From: Schlesneria sp. | Lineage (GTDB): Bacteria > Planctomycetota > Planctomycetia > Planctomycetales > Planctomycetaceae | Direction of reading: 5' to 3' | NCBI GenBank assembly: GCA_025353525.1 | Contig: JANXOO010001361.1 | Location: forward strand, 1 to 6,936 | DNA: 6,936 nt | In this document: in pieces, positions 6,017 through 6,936 of the stretch | Layout of the letters: each line of letters begins with the position of its first letter | Numbering within the stretch: position 1 is the stretch's first letter | Made by a program: the position numbers and the translations under genes | The notes under the pieces: generated by a model | Told to the model about the DNA's origin: nothing | The model's database searches: none | Seen by the model: only the letters and a program-made list of their open reading frames with translations

Positions 6017-6127
6017 CTGTTCGGGTTGGCACTGGCCAAAGCGTTGGTCGACATACACGGCGGGACTGTTTCAGCCATTAGCGAAGGAGAGGGGAAGGGG
6101 AGCGAGTTGATCGTCCGGTTGCCGCTT
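6017..6127 (+). pseudogene. Histidine-kinase ATPase-domain C-terminal fragment
   Basis: The plus-strand frame reads 'LFGLALAKALVDIHGGTV' then 'SAISEGEGKGSELIVRLPL'. This is the conserved end of the HATPase_c domain of sensor kinases: the G2-box helix 'GLGIGLALAK.LVE.HGG', the strand 'V.A.SEG.GKGS', and the final strand 'F.VRLPL'. Upstream in the same frame I find no N-, G1- or F-box and no phospho-acceptor His region, so it is a fragment. The frame stays open to 6460 but the residues after about 6127 match nothing I recognise. It faces away from the receiver remnant at 5506-5820, although the two domains normally sit in one polypeptide. It is therefore part of the same rearranged hybrid-kinase debris, or of a second lost kinase. 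Confidence 0.7.
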
Positions 6128-6526
6128 GTATTGGAAGACATGATCGGCCGACGACCAGCGGAAAACCACGGACGCGGGATTCGACCGACACTTGACAAAT
6201 CCGGTGAATCCGCACGCTCTCACGAAGTTGATCGGCTACTTGCTTCAGGTCGGAATGTAGCGGCGGGACTCTTTCATAACCCGACCGGAATTCTGACTCG
6301 TGCTAAAACTTCCAGGAAAAAAAGGGCAACACCCAATGCATCCGTTTACGATCGAAGATTCTCGAGTCAGAACCGTTCGGACCTGTGGAAACGAACAATG
6401 AGGGACATTCGAAAACATCGAACGCCCCTCATTGTATATGACTCGCGCGGGCTGAACTAATTCACTGAAAATCCCGATAAGCGATGAGACTGTGTTCAAA
6501 CCGATGTATTTTCAGAGGACGCGGAA
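6128..6526. other. Gap downstream of the kinase fragment, no intact gene
   Basis: The plus-strand frame continuing from the kinase fragment is open to the TAA ending at 6460, but it is Arg/Ser/Thr-rich without a domain, as expected of a frame read through by chance. I looked for a receiver domain (DDN, DxxLP, LTGWG) after the kinase tail and found none on either strand. The only clear structure is the inverted repeat at 6395-6435. Confidence 0.5.
6395..6435. repeat. 41-base imperfect hairpin (inverted repeat)
   Basis: ACAATGAGGG (6395-6404) pairs with CCCTCATTGT (6426-6435) over 10 bp. Inside, TTCGA (6408-6412) pairs with TCGAA (6418-6422) around the loop AAACA, with a 3-by-3 internal mismatch between the two stems. 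There is no T-run on the plus strand and only a weak T-rich tail on the minus strand, so it is not a standard terminator. It could be a factor-dependent terminator, a small mobile-repeat remnant or an RNA hairpin. Confidence 0.65.
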
Positions 6527-6601
6527 ATGGATCCACAAACAAAACCTCAATCCGGACCGCGCGGAGAAGATATCAACTTCCCGGAATCCGACCGAACCTA
6601 A
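6527..6601 (+). CDS. Possible 24-residue peptide
   Basis: ATG 6527 to TAA 6599-6601, preceded by AGAGGA with about 9 bases of spacing. The peptide 'MDPQTKPQSGPRGEDINFPE' plus four residues is hydrophilic, Pro-rich and disordered in character, with no signal or membrane segment. Its stop overlaps the last bases of the convergent fasciclin gene by 4 bases. The ribosome site is its only support, and an ORF this short can easily arise by chance. I do not recognise it. Confidence 0.3.
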   Translation: MDPQTKPQSGPRGEDINFPESDRT

Positions 6602-6936
6602 TGCATTAAAACGTGATCGATCACATGAATGACGCCATTCGATTGAGTGACATCCTTGATGGTCACATGCGCCTTTCCTCCTTTGGCATCTTCGATCTGG
6701 ATCTTGTCCCCCTTCATGCTGACGTTCAGGCTTTCGCCTTCAACGGTCTTAAGTTTGGCAACTCCGTTTCCCGCTTTCATTTTTTCCGCCAGTGCACTCG
6801 AATCGAGTTTACCCGATACGACGTGGTACTTTAAAACATTTGCAAGCTTCTCTTTGCTCTCGGGTTTCAGCAGGGTCGGAACAGTCCCCTCTGGCAGTTC
6901 TTCAAACGCTTTGTTGGTCGGAGCAAAAACGGTGAA
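6598..6936 (-). CDS. Fasciclin (FAS1) domain protein, N-terminus outside the window
   Basis: The minus-strand frame is open from the right edge (6936) to TAG at 6600-6598, giving 112 visible codons. It begins with the FAS1 H1 motif 'FTVFAPTNKAFEELPEG', continues with 'LLKPESKEKLANVLKYHVV' and 'LKTVEGESLNVSMKG', and ends with the H2-type motif 'NGVIHVIDHVLMH', which closes the domain and the protein. It is therefore the C-terminal part of a single-FAS1 secreted protein (family length is commonly 160-190 residues), and the signal peptide would lie to the right. FAS1 domains act in cell adhesion and matrix binding at the surface. Its downstream end meets the convergent 24-codon ORF; no intrinsic terminator is visible just past the stop. 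Confidence 0.94.
   Translation of the reverse strand, partial: FTVFAPTNKAFEELPEGTVPTLLKPESKEKLANVLKYHVVSGKLDSSALAEKMKAGNGVAKLKTVEGESLNVSMKGDKIQIEDAKGGKAHVTIKDVTQSNGVIHVIDHVLMH

Noticed and set aside
5728..6081. 117-codon plus-strand ORF across the kinase debris
   Set aside because: It runs antisense to the recognisable kinase N-terminus and out of frame with the HATPase fragment; it has no domain.

Overview
The window looks like accessory, stress-related chromosomal DNA from a planctomycete, probably of the Planctomycetaceae/Schlesneria/Gimesia type. This is an inference from gene content. The supporting features are an FAD oxidoreductase fused to a C-terminal Rieske domain, small secreted lipoproteins, a conserved hypothetical protein ending in an 'SFPASDPP' tail, remains of a hybrid histidine kinase with an ethylene-receptor-like start, and a fasciclin domain. 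Base composition is moderate, genes are loosely packed, and strands switch often.

Layout. Bases 1-1034 (+) are the 3' part of the FAD/Rieske oxidoreductase. A lipoprotein with an Ig-like domain (1155-1616, +) and a two-helix potassium channel with a helical-repeat cytoplasmic N-terminus (about 1760-2593, +) follow. A convergent gene (2640-3101, -) encodes the SFPASDPP protein. After a roughly 440-base gap comes a 55-residue lipoprotein (3539-3706, +) with a strong intrinsic terminator (3799-3845). A second gap of about 395 bases has no recognised gene. A minus-strand pair follows: a 53-residue Ala/Lys-rich helical protein (5210-5371) upstream of a secreted protein with LTxxQ motifs (4305-5081), ended by a perfect 13-bp hairpin terminator (4241-4277).

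The stretch from about 5500 to 6530 is a graveyard of two-component signalling DNA. On the minus strand, the first residues of a hybrid kinase are joined directly to the last half of a receiver domain, with an in-frame stop and a frameshift pair. On the plus strand, facing the other way, lies the C-terminal tail of a histidine-kinase ATPase domain. A 41-base imperfect hairpin lies downstream. The window ends with the C-terminal part of a fasciclin-domain protein (6598-6936, -), possibly overlapped at its 3' end by a 24-codon ORF.

The intact genes are mostly small envelope or stress-type proteins (lipoproteins, LTxxQ protein, amphipathic helix protein, fasciclin, ion channel), which fits a cell-envelope or osmotic-stress setting. 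They do not form one obvious pathway. I found no CRISPR array, tRNA, rRNA, intact transposase or convincing new multi-gene system. The most unusual item is the collapsed hybrid kinase.
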